The notes under the pieces are model-generated. The model was not told where the DNA came from, made no database searches, and saw nothing but the letters and a program-made list of their open reading frames with translations. The translations under genes and the position numbers were made by a program. 35,453 bases of DNA, taken from the NCBI RefSeq assembly GCF_008923365.1, contig NZ_WBMR01000090.1, positions 1 through 35,453 of the forward strand, written 5' to 3'. This stretch comes from Actinomadura montaniterrae (GTDB taxonomy: Bacteria; Actinomycetota; Actinomycetes; Streptosporangiales; Streptosporangiaceae). Every line of letters starts with the position of its first letter. Positions within the stretch are counted from its first letter, which is position 1. This document shows, piece after piece, positions 22,811-30,515 of the stretch.

Positions 22811-23671
22811 GTGGAGCTGTCCGGTGTCGGTGTGTGGAGCCAGCAACTGCGCTACGGGGACGCCGCCGAGGCGGCGGAGGCCGCCGCGGAACTGGAGGAG
22901 CTCGGGTACCGCGCGATGTGGGTCCCCGACATCGGAGGGCCGGTGTTCGACGCGGTCGGGAACCTCCTCGCGGCGACCCGCAGCGCGGTCGTCGCGACCG
23001 GCATCCTGAACCTGTGGATGCACGCGCCCGAGGACGCCGCCGCGTCGTTCGCGTCGCTGTCCGCCGAGCACGGCGACCGCTTCCTGATGGGCATCGGGGT
23101 GAGCCACGCCCCGCTCGTGGACGCCGCGGAGCCCGGCCGCTACCGCAGGCCGCTCGCGGCGATGTCCGCCTTCCTCGACGGCCTCGACGCGGCCGGCCGG
23201 CCCGTGCCCCGCGACAGCCGGGTGCTCGCCGCGCTCGGCCCGCGGATGCTGGAGACGGCGGCGAAGCGGGCCCGCGGCGCCCACCCCTACCTCGTCCCGC
23301 CGGAGCACACCCGGATCGCCCGCGAGGCCGTCGGGGCGGGGCCGCTCGTCCTTCCGGAGCAGACGGTGATCCTCTGCTCGACGCGGGACGAGGCGCGCGA
23401 GATCGGGACGGACTGGCTGCGCTCCTACCTGAGCCTGCCGAACTACGCGGGCAACCTGCTGCGGCTCGGGCTCACGCAGGAGGACGTCGACACGGTGAGC
23501 GACCGGCTGTTCGACGCCCTGATCGCCTGGGGCGACGAGGAGGCGATCCGGCGCCGGGTGGACGAGCACCGCGCCGCCGGCGCCGACCACGTCTGCGTGC
23601 AGGTGCTCACGGCGGACGGCAACGCGTTCCCCCGCGAGGAGTGGCGGCGCCTGGCCCCGGCCCTGACCTAG
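22811..23671 (+). CDS. LLM-class F420-dependent oxidoreductase, MSMEG_4141-like
   Basis: 286 residues. The blocks LSGVGVWSQQLRYGD, LEELGYRAMWVPDIGGPVFD, ATGILNLWMHAPEDAAASFASLS and RFLMGIGVSHAPLVD match the family of probable F420-dependent oxidoreductases named after MSMEG_4141 (TIGR03620, from memory). The C-terminus keeps the YLSLPNYAGNLLRLG block. The barrel is shorter than that of the LLM protein at 11422 and the two are not close paralogues. GGGAGG lies 4 bases before the GTG at 22811. It diverges from ctaD and is followed 52 bases later by the FAD oxidoreductase gene. Substrate unknown. Confidence 0.86.
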   Translation: MELSGVGVWSQQLRYGDAAEAAEAAAELEELGYRAMWVPDIGGPVFDAVGNLLAATRSAVVATGILNLWMHAPEDAAASFASLSAEHGDRFLMGIGVSHAPLVDAAEPGRYRRPLAAMSAFLDGLDAAGRPVPRDSRVLAALGPRMLETAAKRARGAHPYLVPPEHTRIAREAVGAGPLVLPEQTVILCSTRDEAREIGTDWLRSYLSLPNYAGNLLRLGLTQEDVDTVSDRLFDALIAWGDEEAIRRRVDEHRAAGADHVCVQVLTADGNAFPREEWRRLAPALT

Positions 23672-23723
23672 CCCGCTCCGGACCGCCCTTGGTGGCGGGC
23701 GGGCGGGGTGTCAGGCTGGGGTG

Positions 23724-24851
23724 ATGCGGATACTCGTCATCGGCGCGGGCATCGTCGGGGCCGCGCTCGCCGACCGCCTCGCCCGCCCGGCGGACGGCGG
23801 GCGGGCTGGCCCGGGCGACGCGGTCACGGTCGTCGAGGAGCTGCGGCCCGGCGCGGGGACGTCCGGGACCAGCTACGCGTGGTTCAACGCCAACGACCCC
23901 GCCGACTCGGCGTATCACCGGTTCCGCACGGACGCGCTCCGCACCTGGCGTGACCTGGCCGCCGGGCTCGGCGACCCGTCGTGGTACCGGCCGGCCGGCA
24001 ACATCGCGTGGACGGCGGACGAGGACGAGAAGGCGGAGCTGGCCGCGCGGGTCGACGGCCTGGCCCGCCTCGGCTACGCCGCCCGCCTGATCGGCGGCGA
24101 CCGGTTGCGCGAACTGGAACCGGCCGTCCGCGTCCCGGACGGCGCGCTCATCGCACACTTCCCCGACGAGGGGTTCGTGCACGGCGGCCTGGCGGCACAG
24201 GCGCTCGCTCAGCGGGCGGCGGAGTCGGGCGCCCGCCTCGTCACCGGGCGCCGCGCGGTCGGCCTGAACGTCGACGGCGGCCGCGTCACCGGGGCGCGCC
24301 TCGACGACGGCCGCGACCTGGACGCCGACCTGACGATCTGCGCCGCCGGCCGGCACGCCCCCGCGCTGCTGGCCACCGCCGGGATCGTCCTGCCGCTGGT
24401 CGACCCGTCGAAACCCGGTTCGGCGGCGCCGTGCCTGGTCGCCACCACGACCCCAGTGTCCGGTGTCCTCAACGGGCTCATACACGCTCCCGAGCTGTCC
24501 GCCCGTCCGGCGGAGCACGGGGGACTAGTGCTGGAGGCCTACGACATTGACGCCGGCATCGACGACGCGATCCCGGCGGACCGGGTCGAGGCCGCCGGCG
24601 CCGACCTCCTCGCCCGCGCCCGTACGCTGATCCCGGGCCTGAGCGCGGACATCGCCGGCGTGCGCCGGTGCGTGCGGCCCCTGCCCGTCGACGGCTACCC
24701 GCTCGTCGGCCCGCAGCTTCCCGGCCTCTACACCGTCGTCACGCACAGCGGCATCACGCTCGCCCCGCACCTCGCCGAACTGGTCGCCCAGGAGGTCCAC
24801 GGCAGCCCCGCCGAGGCGCTCACCCCCTACCGCCCCGACCGCCACACCTGA
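23724..24851 (+). CDS. FAD-dependent oxidoreductase, DAO (DadA/glycine-oxidase-like) family
   Basis: 375 residues. The N-terminal dinucleotide fold is ILVIGAGIVGAALADRL, followed by GTSYAWFNANDP where the FAD-binding helix ends, a substrate domain, a second FAD segment VNVDGG..GARLDDG, ICAAGRHAPALL, and the C-terminal RRCVRPLPVDGYPLVG, HSGITLAPHLAELVAQEV. DAO-family enzymes oxidise amines or D-amino acids. I chose ATG 23724; a GTG at 23721 precedes it directly and cannot be excluded. The gene follows the LLM oxidoreductase by 52 bases and ends before a strong bidirectional terminator. A role in amine use is likely, but the substrate cannot be named. Confidence 0.85.
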   Translation: MRILVIGAGIVGAALADRLARPADGGRAGPGDAVTVVEELRPGAGTSGTSYAWFNANDPADSAYHRFRTDALRTWRDLAAGLGDPSWYRPAGNIAWTADEDEKAELAARVDGLARLGYAARLIGGDRLRELEPAVRVPDGALIAHFPDEGFVHGGLAAQALAQRAAESGARLVTGRRAVGLNVDGGRVTGARLDDGRDLDADLTICAAGRHAPALLATAGIVLPLVDPSKPGSAAPCLVATTTPVSGVLNGLIHAPELSARPAEHGGLVLEAYDIDAGIDDAIPADRVEAAGADLLARARTLIPGLSADIAGVRRCVRPLPVDGYPLVGPQLPGLYTVVTHSGITLAPHLAELVAQEVHGSPAEALTPYRPDRHT

Positions 24852-24879
24852 CCATCGCCCTCACCACGTGAGATACGGA

Positions 24880-24909
24880 GGCCCCGGCGGAGGGGAGTCC
24901 GCCGGGGCC
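24880..24909. terminator. Strong bidirectional terminator hairpin
   Basis: GGCCCCGGCGGA and TCCGCCGGGGCC form a perfect 12-base stem with a 6-base loop, in the 78 bases between the convergent FAD oxidoreductase and small membrane protein genes. Stem symmetry lets it serve both directions. Confidence 0.8.
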
Positions 24910-24929
24910 GCTTCCGCGGGTGCCGGTGG

Positions 24930-25298
24930 TCACGGCGTCGTCGCCGCCGGGCGGCGCAGGGACGGCCAGAGCAGGACGATCGCGGCGGCCGTGAGGACGA
25001 GTCCGGCGGCGAGCAGCACGAGGTTCGCAGTGGAGACACCGTCGTCGCCGAAGGCGGGCACCGTCGCGAGGGCGGACAGGATCCGGGTGACCAGCACCGC
25101 GATCAGGCCGCCGCGCCGGCCGCGCCACGCGAGCACGGCGCCGGCCAGCGTGACGGCGCCGATCGCGGTGATGACGGCGGCCGCGGCGGCCGGCGGCTGG
25201 CCGTCGCCGCCGACGCCGAACAGCCAGGTCGCCAGGTCGCCGAGGCCGAGAAGTCCGGCCAGTGCCAGGCCGGTGACGAAGAAGCGGGAATGCGGCAT
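24930..25298 (-). CDS. Small four-helix membrane protein, function unknown
   Basis: 122 residues with four hydrophobic segments: FFVTGLALAGLLGLGDLATWLF, AAAAAVITAIGAVTLAGAVLAW, GGLIAVLVTRILSALATVPAF and ANLVLLAAGLVLTAAAIVLLW. It ends in a short basic tail (SLRRPAATTP). GGAGGAGG lies directly before the ATG at 25296-25298, an excellent ribosome-binding site. It diverges from the histidine kinase, and the 158-base region between them carries a pair of palindromes, so it is a likely target of the two-component system. Small membrane proteins of this kind are common next to NarL-type systems in actinobacteria, but I do not recognise a named family. Confidence 0.75.
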   Translation of the reverse strand: MPHSRFFVTGLALAGLLGLGDLATWLFGVGGDGQPPAAAAAVITAIGAVTLAGAVLAWRGRRGGLIAVLVTRILSALATVPAFGDDGVSTANLVLLAAGLVLTAAAIVLLWPSLRRPAATTP

Positions 25299-25384
25299 GG
25301 TGCCCTCCTCCTGAATCGGACGATGGCAGCAGTGTCGGCCGGGCCGGGCGGCGGAGGCATCGGGGCGGGCACGGGACAGCGCCG

Positions 25385-25419
25385 CGTGCCGGCACGGGCG
25401 GATTCTCCGTGCTGGCACG
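25385..25419. promoter_or_regulatory. Paired palindromes upstream of the two-component operon
   Basis: CGTGCCGGCACGG (25385-25397) and CCGTGCTGGCACG (25407-25419) are inverted copies matching in 12 of 13 positions, 9 bases apart. Each copy is itself a palindrome or near-palindrome (GTGCCGGCAC, GTGCTGGCAC). They lie 26-60 bases before the kinase transcription start predicted from TACGGT, the position of an activator site, and 87 bases before the divergent membrane-protein start. The response regulator encoded here is a natural candidate. Confidence 0.55.
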
Positions 25420-25444
25420 TATGTCGCCGCCGTGGCGCGGCGCT

Positions 25445-25450
25445 TACGGT
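25445..25450 (+). promoter_or_regulatory. Candidate -10 element of the kinase gene
   Basis: TACGGT ends 6 bases before the ATG at 25457, which would give a leaderless message beginning at that ATG. No convincing -35 is found 17-18 bases upstream, consistent with dependence on an activator at the paired palindromes. Confidence 0.42.
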
Positions 25451-25456
25451 ATGGCC

Positions 25457-27436
25457 ATGACACGGCCCCGGCTCACCGCCTACGGCATGGCCGTGCTCGC
25501 GGTGGCGCTCGCCGGGACCGGGGCATGGCTGGTCGTCCTGGACGGTGACGGAGGGCAGGCCGTCTACTTCGGCGTCGCGTGCGTGCTCGCGTCCGCGTCG
25601 GTGGTGCTCGGCGTGCTGGTCGCGGCGAAGCGCCCGGCCGACCGGACCGGCGCGCTGCTCGCGTCCGTGGGGCTGGCCGCGATCTGGATCGTCTTCACCG
25701 ACGTCTACCTTGACCTGGCCGAGCACCGGCCCGGGCTGCCCGGCCGGGCGGTCATGGTCACCGTGAGCCAGGGGCTCTGGATGCTCAACTACGTGCCGGC
25801 GGCGCTGCTCATGCTGCTGTTCCCGGACGGGCGGCCGCCGCCCGGGCGCCGCTGGCGGGCCGTCGCGGTCGCCGTTCCGGCGGTGCCGGCGCTGTTCATC
25901 GTGCTGGCCGGGCTGGATCCCGCTCCGTTCCCCGCGCCGTTCGGCGGCGTCCGGCACGCGTTCGGCACCCTGCCGCCGCCGCTGTGGACGCTGCTCGGCC
26001 CGGTCGAGATCGCGCTGCTGCCCGCCCTGCTGCTCCTCCTCGTCGCGTCCGCCGCGGCGATGGTCGCGCGGTACCGGAGGGCCGGGGACCCGGTGCGCCG
26101 CGCCCAGCTGAAATGGTTCGCGCTGGGCGCGCTGTTCCTGCCCGCGACGCTGCTGCTGTGCTGGCTGAGCTACCTGCTGCTCGACGGCCCGGACCTCGCC
26201 CTGGCCGGGCTCGGCGCGACGCTCGTCGCGATCCCGGCGGCGACGGCGATCGCGATCCTGCGCCACGACCTCTACGACGTGGACCGGGCGCTGAGCGCCG
26301 CGGTGACCTACGGCCTCGTCACCACGGTGCTGCTCGGGTTCTACACGGCCGCCGCGTTCGTGGCCGGTGTGACCGCCGGGCGCTCCTCGCCCGCGGCGGC
26401 GGCGACCGCGACGGCCGTGTGCGCGCTGGTGCTGTCCCCGCTGCGCGCCCGGCTGCAGGTCCGCGTGGACCGTCGCCTCTACCCGGCCCGGCAGGCGGCG
26501 CTCGCCGCGATCGACGGCCTGCGCGCCCGGATGCACGCCGGGGAGGCGGTGCCGGAGCAGCTGCAGGAGGTGCTGCGGGCGGCGCTGCGCGACCCCGGCC
26601 TGCGGGTCGGCTACCGGCTCCCGGGGACGGACGAGCTGGTCACCGCGAGCGGCGCGCCGTTCGATCCGCACGGCCAGGCCGTCGCGATCCGGTTCGGCGG
26701 GACGCGGATCGGTGTCCTGGTGCGGGGCCGGACCGGCACGAGGGAGCTGCTGCGGGAGCTGGCCGACGCGTCCGCGCTGCTCGTCGAGGTGGTGCGGCTG
26801 CGCCTCGACCTGCGCAGGGCGCTGCGCGACGTGGAGGACAGCAGGGCGCGGCTGCTGCGCGCCGGGTACGCCGAGCGGCAGCGCCTCGAACGGGACCTGC
26901 ACGACGGCGCGCAGCAGCGGCTCGTCTCGCTCGGCATGGCGCTGCGGCTGGCCCAGCGGCACCTGCCGGACGGCGACGTCGCGAAGGTGCTCGACCAGGC
27001 GGTGGACGAACTCGGCACCGCCGTCGCCGAGCTGCGCCAGATCGCCCACGGGCTGCGCCCGTCCAGCCTGGAGGAGGGGCTCCCGGCGGCGCTCGCCATG
27101 CTGGTGCGCGGCGTCCCGATCCCGGTGGTCCTCGACGTGTGCCCCGAACCCGTGCCGGAGGACGTGGCCACCACCGCCTACTACGTGGCGAGCGAGGCGG
27201 TGGCGAACGCGGTGAAGCACGCGGCGGCGGGCGGCATCCGGTTGCGGGTGACCCGGGCGGACGGGCACCTGACGGTGGAGGTGCACGACGACGGGTCCGG
27301 CGGCGCGACCATCGAACCCGGCTCCGGGCTGGCCGGGCTGGCGGACCGGGTCGCGGCCGCCGGCGGTGCGCTGAGCGTGGCCAGCCGGCCCGGCTCCGGG
27401 ACGTCCGTCGAGGCGGTGCTGCCGTGCGCATCGTGA
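25457..27436 (+). CDS. NarL-type sensor histidine kinase
   Basis: 659 residues from ATG 25457. Residues 1-310 carry about eight membrane segments (for example GMAVLAVALAGTGAWLVV, LWMLNYVPAALLMLLF, ALLPALLLLLVASAAAMVARY, VTYGLVTTVLLGFYTAAAFVAGV). A GAF-like region spans about 340-440. The HisKA_3 helix has His482 in ERQRLERDLHDGAQQRLV. The ATPase domain has the N-box EAVANAVKHA and the G-box GSGLAGLADRVAAAGG. The ATG at 25451 is also in frame, but TACGGT at 25445-25450 fits a leaderless start at 25457. The response regulator overlaps its end by 13 bases. Signal unknown, probably a membrane cue given the many helices. Confidence 0.9.
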   Translation: MTRPRLTAYGMAVLAVALAGTGAWLVVLDGDGGQAVYFGVACVLASASVVLGVLVAAKRPADRTGALLASVGLAAIWIVFTDVYLDLAEHRPGLPGRAVMVTVSQGLWMLNYVPAALLMLLFPDGRPPPGRRWRAVAVAVPAVPALFIVLAGLDPAPFPAPFGGVRHAFGTLPPPLWTLLGPVEIALLPALLLLLVASAAAMVARYRRAGDPVRRAQLKWFALGALFLPATLLLCWLSYLLLDGPDLALAGLGATLVAIPAATAIAILRHDLYDVDRALSAAVTYGLVTTVLLGFYTAAAFVAGVTAGRSSPAAAATATAVCALVLSPLRARLQVRVDRRLYPARQAALAAIDGLRARMHAGEAVPEQLQEVLRAALRDPGLRVGYRLPGTDELVTASGAPFDPHGQAVAIRFGGTRIGVLVRGRTGTRELLRELADASALLVEVVRLRLDLRRALRDVEDSRARLLRAGYAERQRLERDLHDGAQQRLVSLGMALRLAQRHLPDGDVAKVLDQAVDELGTAVAELRQIAHGLRPSSLEEGLPAALAMLVRGVPIPVVLDVCPEPVPEDVATTAYYVASEAVANAVKHAAAGGIRLRVTRADGHLTVEVHDDGSGGATIEPGSGLAGLADRVAAAGGALSVASRPGSGTSVEAVLPCAS

Positions 27437-28071
27437 TCGGCGAGGACTCGGCGCTCTTCCGCGAGGGGCTGGCGCGGCTGCTCGCCGACGCCCCCGGCCT
27501 GCTCGCCGCCGTCGCCGCCGCCCGTCCCGACCTGGCCGTCATCGACGTGCGCATGCCGCCCGACCGCACCGACGACGGCGCGCGGGCCGCCCGGCGGATC
27601 CGCGAGTCCCACCCGGACGTCGGCATCGTGCTGCTCTCGCAGCACATCGAGACCCGGCACTCGGTGGAGCTCGTCACCCGCGGGCGGTTCGGCTACCTGC
27701 TGAAGGACCGCGTGCTCGACGTCGACGACTTCCTCGACGCGCTGCGCCGGGTGGCCGCCGGCGGGTCCGCGCTCGACCCCGAGGTCGTCACGCGGCTGAT
27801 CGGCCGCCGCCCGCCGGACGACCCGCTGGCCCGGCTCACCGAGCGGGAGCGGCAGGTCCTGGCGCTGATGGCCGAAGGCCGTACGAACATCGGGATCGCG
27901 CGGCGGCTGTGGCTCACCGGCCGCACCGTCGAGACCCACGTCGGCTCCATCATGGCCAAGCTCGGCCTGGCGGCGTCCGACGAGGACCATCGCCGCGTCC
28001 TGGCCGTGCTGGTCCACCTGCGCGGGGCGGCGCGGCAGGACCCGGAGGACCCCACCACGGCCGCCCCGTGA
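27424..28071 (+). CDS. NarL/LuxR-type response regulator with a shortened receiver domain
   Basis: 215 residues. The receiver has the acidic pair Glu7-Asp8, phosphoacceptor Asp41 in AVIDVRMPP, Ser in IVLLSQ and Lys in YLLKDR. The LuxR helix-turn-helix is LTERERQVLALMAEGRTNIGIARRLWLTGRTVETHVGSIMAKLGL. Phospho-Asp is normally near residue 54; here it is 41, and helix 1 (EGLARLLADA) runs straight into helix 2 (PGLLAAVAAARPDLA). The usual beta-2 stretch, typically GxEVVxxAGDA, is missing. The GTG at 27424 overlaps the kinase stop, so the two are translationally coupled. Whether the receiver still folds and accepts phosphate is open. Confidence 0.88.
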   Translation: MRIVIGEDSALFREGLARLLADAPGLLAAVAAARPDLAVIDVRMPPDRTDDGARAARRIRESHPDVGIVLLSQHIETRHSVELVTRGRFGYLLKDRVLDVDDFLDALRRVAAGGSALDPEVVTRLIGRRPPDDPLARLTERERQVLALMAEGRTNIGIARRLWLTGRTVETHVGSIMAKLGLAASDEDHRRVLAVLVHLRGAARQDPEDPTTAAP

Positions 28072-28100
28072 CGGTCCCGACCATCCAGGGCGGGCCCGGT

Positions 28101-29423
28101 TCAGGAGTGCGCGATCAGGACGGACGGGTCCTCCACGCAGTCGGCCACGTAGCGCAGGAACCCGCCGGCGGTGCCGCCGTCGCAGACCCGGTGGTCGAAG
28201 GTGAGGGACAGCTGGGCAACCTTGCGCGGCACGACCGCGCCGTCGTGTACCCAGGGCCGATCGACGAAGCGGCCCACGCCGAGCAGCGCCGCCTCCGGAT
28301 GGTTGATGATGGGCGTCGAGCCGTCCACGCCGAACACCCCGTAGTTGTTGAGCGTGAACGTGCCGCCGGTCAGCGCCTCGGGCGGCAGCTTCCCGGCGCG
28401 GGCGAGGCCGGTGAGCCGGGCCAGCTCCGCGGCGAGGTCCCCGGTCGTCATCAGGTGCGCGTCCCGGACGACCGGGACGACCAGGCCCCGGTCGGTCTGG
28501 GCGGCGAACCCGAGGTTCACCCGCCCGTGCCGGACGATCTCGCCGCGGCCGGTGTCGACCGAGGAGTTCAGCTCGGGGAACCGGCGCAGCCCGGACACGC
28601 AGACGCGGGCGAGCAGCGCGAGCAGCCCGATGCCGAGGTCCGGGCGGGTGCGGCGCAGCGCGTCCCTGACGTCGAGCAGGCCGGTGGCGTCGACGTCGAC
28701 CCAGGTCGTCGCGTCGGGGATCTCGGCGCGGCTGCGGGTGAGCTTGTCGGCCACCGCCCGGCGCAGGCCGCGCAGCGGGATGCGCTCGTCCGCGAGGCCG
28801 CCCGCCGGACCGGCGGCCGCCGGCTCCGCGGGTGCGACGGGCTCGGCGGGCGCGGCGGCGATGGCCTGCTCGACGTCGCGGCGCAGGATGACGCCGCGCG
28901 GGCCGGTCGGGGTGACGGCGGCGATGTCCACGCCGTGCTCGCGGGCGATCCGGCGGACGAGCGGCGAGATCACCCGCGGCGCGAGCTTCGGCCGCGCCGC
29001 CGCCGTAACGGCGTCCCCGGCGGCTTTCTCGGCGGGGCGCGTCCTGCCGCGCCGCCGGGAAGTGCCCGAGGCGCCGCCGGTGCCGTAGCCGATCAGCACG
29101 TTGCCCGAGCCCGCCTGCTCCTCCTCGCGGTACCGGGCAGCGGCGGGATCCTCGGACGCGGACGCGGCCCCGGCGTCCCCGACCTCGATGAGCGGTTCAC
29201 CGACGCCGAGGACGGCGCCCGGCCCCGCGTGCAGCTTCAGCACCGTCCCGGCGAACGGGACCGGGACCTCGACGGCGGCCTTGGCGGTCTCCACCTCCAC
29301 CACGACCTGGTCGACCTCGACGGTGTCGCCGACCGCGACCTTCCATTCCAGGACCTCGGCCTCCGTCAGGCCCTCGCCGAGGTCGGGCAGGCGGAACACC
29401 CGGGGAGCGACGGCGGTCTTCAC
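28101..29423 (-). CDS. bkdC: Branched-chain alpha-keto-acid dehydrogenase E2 (dihydrolipoamide acyltransferase)
   Basis: 440 residues. One lipoyl domain occupies residues 8-85, with the lipoate-carrying Lys48 in VEVETAKAAVEV. An extended Ala/Pro/charged linker follows, then the E1/E3-binding domain ISPLVRRIAREHGVDIAAVTPTGPRGVILRRDVEQAI, and the catalytic domain ending with FDHRVCDGG, the HxxxDG motif. It transfers the acyl group from lipoate to CoA, completing oxidation of valine, leucine and isoleucine keto acids. The GTG at 29421-29423 overlaps the stop of the E1beta gene (GTGA) with GGAGG upstream. It is the third gene of the E1alpha-E1beta-E2 operon; E3 is not in the window and is probably shared with other complexes. 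Confidence 0.93.
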   Translation of the reverse strand: MKTAVAPRVFRLPDLGEGLTEAEVLEWKVAVGDTVEVDQVVVEVETAKAAVEVPVPFAGTVLKLHAGPGAVLGVGEPLIEVGDAGAASASEDPAAARYREEEQAGSGNVLIGYGTGGASGTSRRRGRTRPAEKAAGDAVTAAARPKLAPRVISPLVRRIAREHGVDIAAVTPTGPRGVILRRDVEQAIAAAPAEPVAPAEPAAAGPAGGLADERIPLRGLRRAVADKLTRSRAEIPDATTWVDVDATGLLDVRDALRRTRPDLGIGLLALLARVCVSGLRRFPELNSSVDTGRGEIVRHGRVNLGFAAQTDRGLVVPVVRDAHLMTTGDLAAELARLTGLARAGKLPPEALTGGTFTLNNYGVFGVDGSTPIINHPEAALLGVGRFVDRPWVHDGAVVPRKVAQLSLTFDHRVCDGGTAGGFLRYVADCVEDPSVLIAHS

Positions 29424-30514
29424 GACGCCTCCCGCATGGCGCCGCCCGCGAGGGGACGCACCCCGGCGTCCGCCGGCGCGGGCTCCGCCGCCGCCAGGTA
29501 CCGGGTGTCGGGCTCGTCGTCGAACTGGAGCCGGTCGACCGCGTCGAGCACCCGGTCGGCGTCCGGCAGGTGCGAGCGCTCCAGCTTCGGCGGCGGGTAC
29601 GGGATGTCGAACCCGCTGACCCGCAGCACCGGCGCCGCCAGCGAGTGGAAGCAGCGCTCCTGGACGCGGGCCGCGATCTCCGCGCCGACGCCCGCGAACC
29701 CCTGCGCCTCCTGGACCACCACGCACCGGCCCGTCTTGCGGACCGACGCCACGACGGTCTCGTCGTCGAACGGGACGATCGACCGCAGGTCCACGACCTC
29801 CAGCGACCGGCCCTCCTGCGCCGCAGCCTCGGCCGCTTCGAGCGCCACGGAGACGCTGGGCCCGTACGCGACGAGCGTGGCGTCGGTCCCGGCGCGCCGT
29901 ACCGCCGCCCGCCCGATGCCGGCGGGGCGCCGGTCCTCGGGCGCGACCTCGCCCGAGGACCAGTACAGCCGCTTCGGCTCCATGAAGACCACCGGGTCGG
30001 GGTCGGCGATGGCGTCGCGGAGCAGCCAGTACGCGTCGTCCGGCGTGGCGGGCGTGACCACCTTCAGGCCGGGGGTGTGCGCGTAGTAGGCCTCGCTGGA
30101 ATCGGAGTGGTGCTCGACGCCGCCGACGCCGCCCGCGAACGGGATGCGGACCACCATCGGCAGCGGCACCATGCCGCGGGTGCGGTTGCGCATCTTCGCC
30201 ACGTGCGAGGCGATCTGCTCGAACGCCGGGTAGGCGAACGCGTCGAACTGCATCTCCACGACCGGGCGGAACCCGCCCATCGCCATGCCGACGGCCAGCC
30301 CGACGATGCCCGCCTCGGCGAGCGGGGTGTCGAAGCACCGGTCCTCGCCGAACTCGGCGGTCAGCCCGTCGGTGATGCGGAAGACGCCGCCGAGCGGGCC
30401 GACGTCCTCCCCGAACACCAGGACCCGCTCGTCCTCGCGGAGCGCGTCCCGCAGCGCGGCGTTCAGCGCCTGCGCCATCGTCATCCCGGCCGTGCGGCCC
30501 GTCATCGTCGTCAT
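29420..30514 (-). CDS. bkdB: Branched-chain alpha-keto-acid dehydrogenase E1 beta subunit
   Basis: 364 residues, transketolase-fold beta chain. Conserved blocks are MTMAQALNAALRDALREDERVLVFGEDVGPLGGVFRIT at the start, DTPLAEAGIVGLAVGMAMGG, EMQFDAFAYPAFEQI, MVPLPMVVRIPFAGGVGGVEHHSDSSEAYYAHTPGLKVVTPATP and VVDLRSIVPFDDET (read in order; dipeptides chosen from longer segments). It pairs with E1alpha to bind thiamine diphosphate and decarboxylate branched-chain keto acids. GGAGGA in the end of the E1alpha gene is the ribosome-binding site; the ATG follows that stop by one base. The C-terminal extension (about 25 residues rich in Ala/Pro) is not conserved. A pyruvate dehydrogenase E1beta is an alternative, but the Lrp neighbour favours branched-chain substrates. 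Confidence 0.92.
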   Translation of the reverse strand: MTTMTGRTAGMTMAQALNAALRDALREDERVLVFGEDVGPLGGVFRITDGLTAEFGEDRCFDTPLAEAGIVGLAVGMAMGGFRPVVEMQFDAFAYPAFEQIASHVAKMRNRTRGMVPLPMVVRIPFAGGVGGVEHHSDSSEAYYAHTPGLKVVTPATPDDAYWLLRDAIADPDPVVFMEPKRLYWSSGEVAPEDRRPAGIGRAAVRRAGTDATLVAYGPSVSVALEAAEAAAQEGRSLEVVDLRSIVPFDDETVVASVRKTGRCVVVQEAQGFAGVGAEIAARVQERCFHSLAAPVLRVSGFDIPYPPPKLERSHLPDADRVLDAVDRLQFDDEPDTRYLAAAEPAPADAGVRPLAGGAMREAS

Positions 30515-30515
30515 G

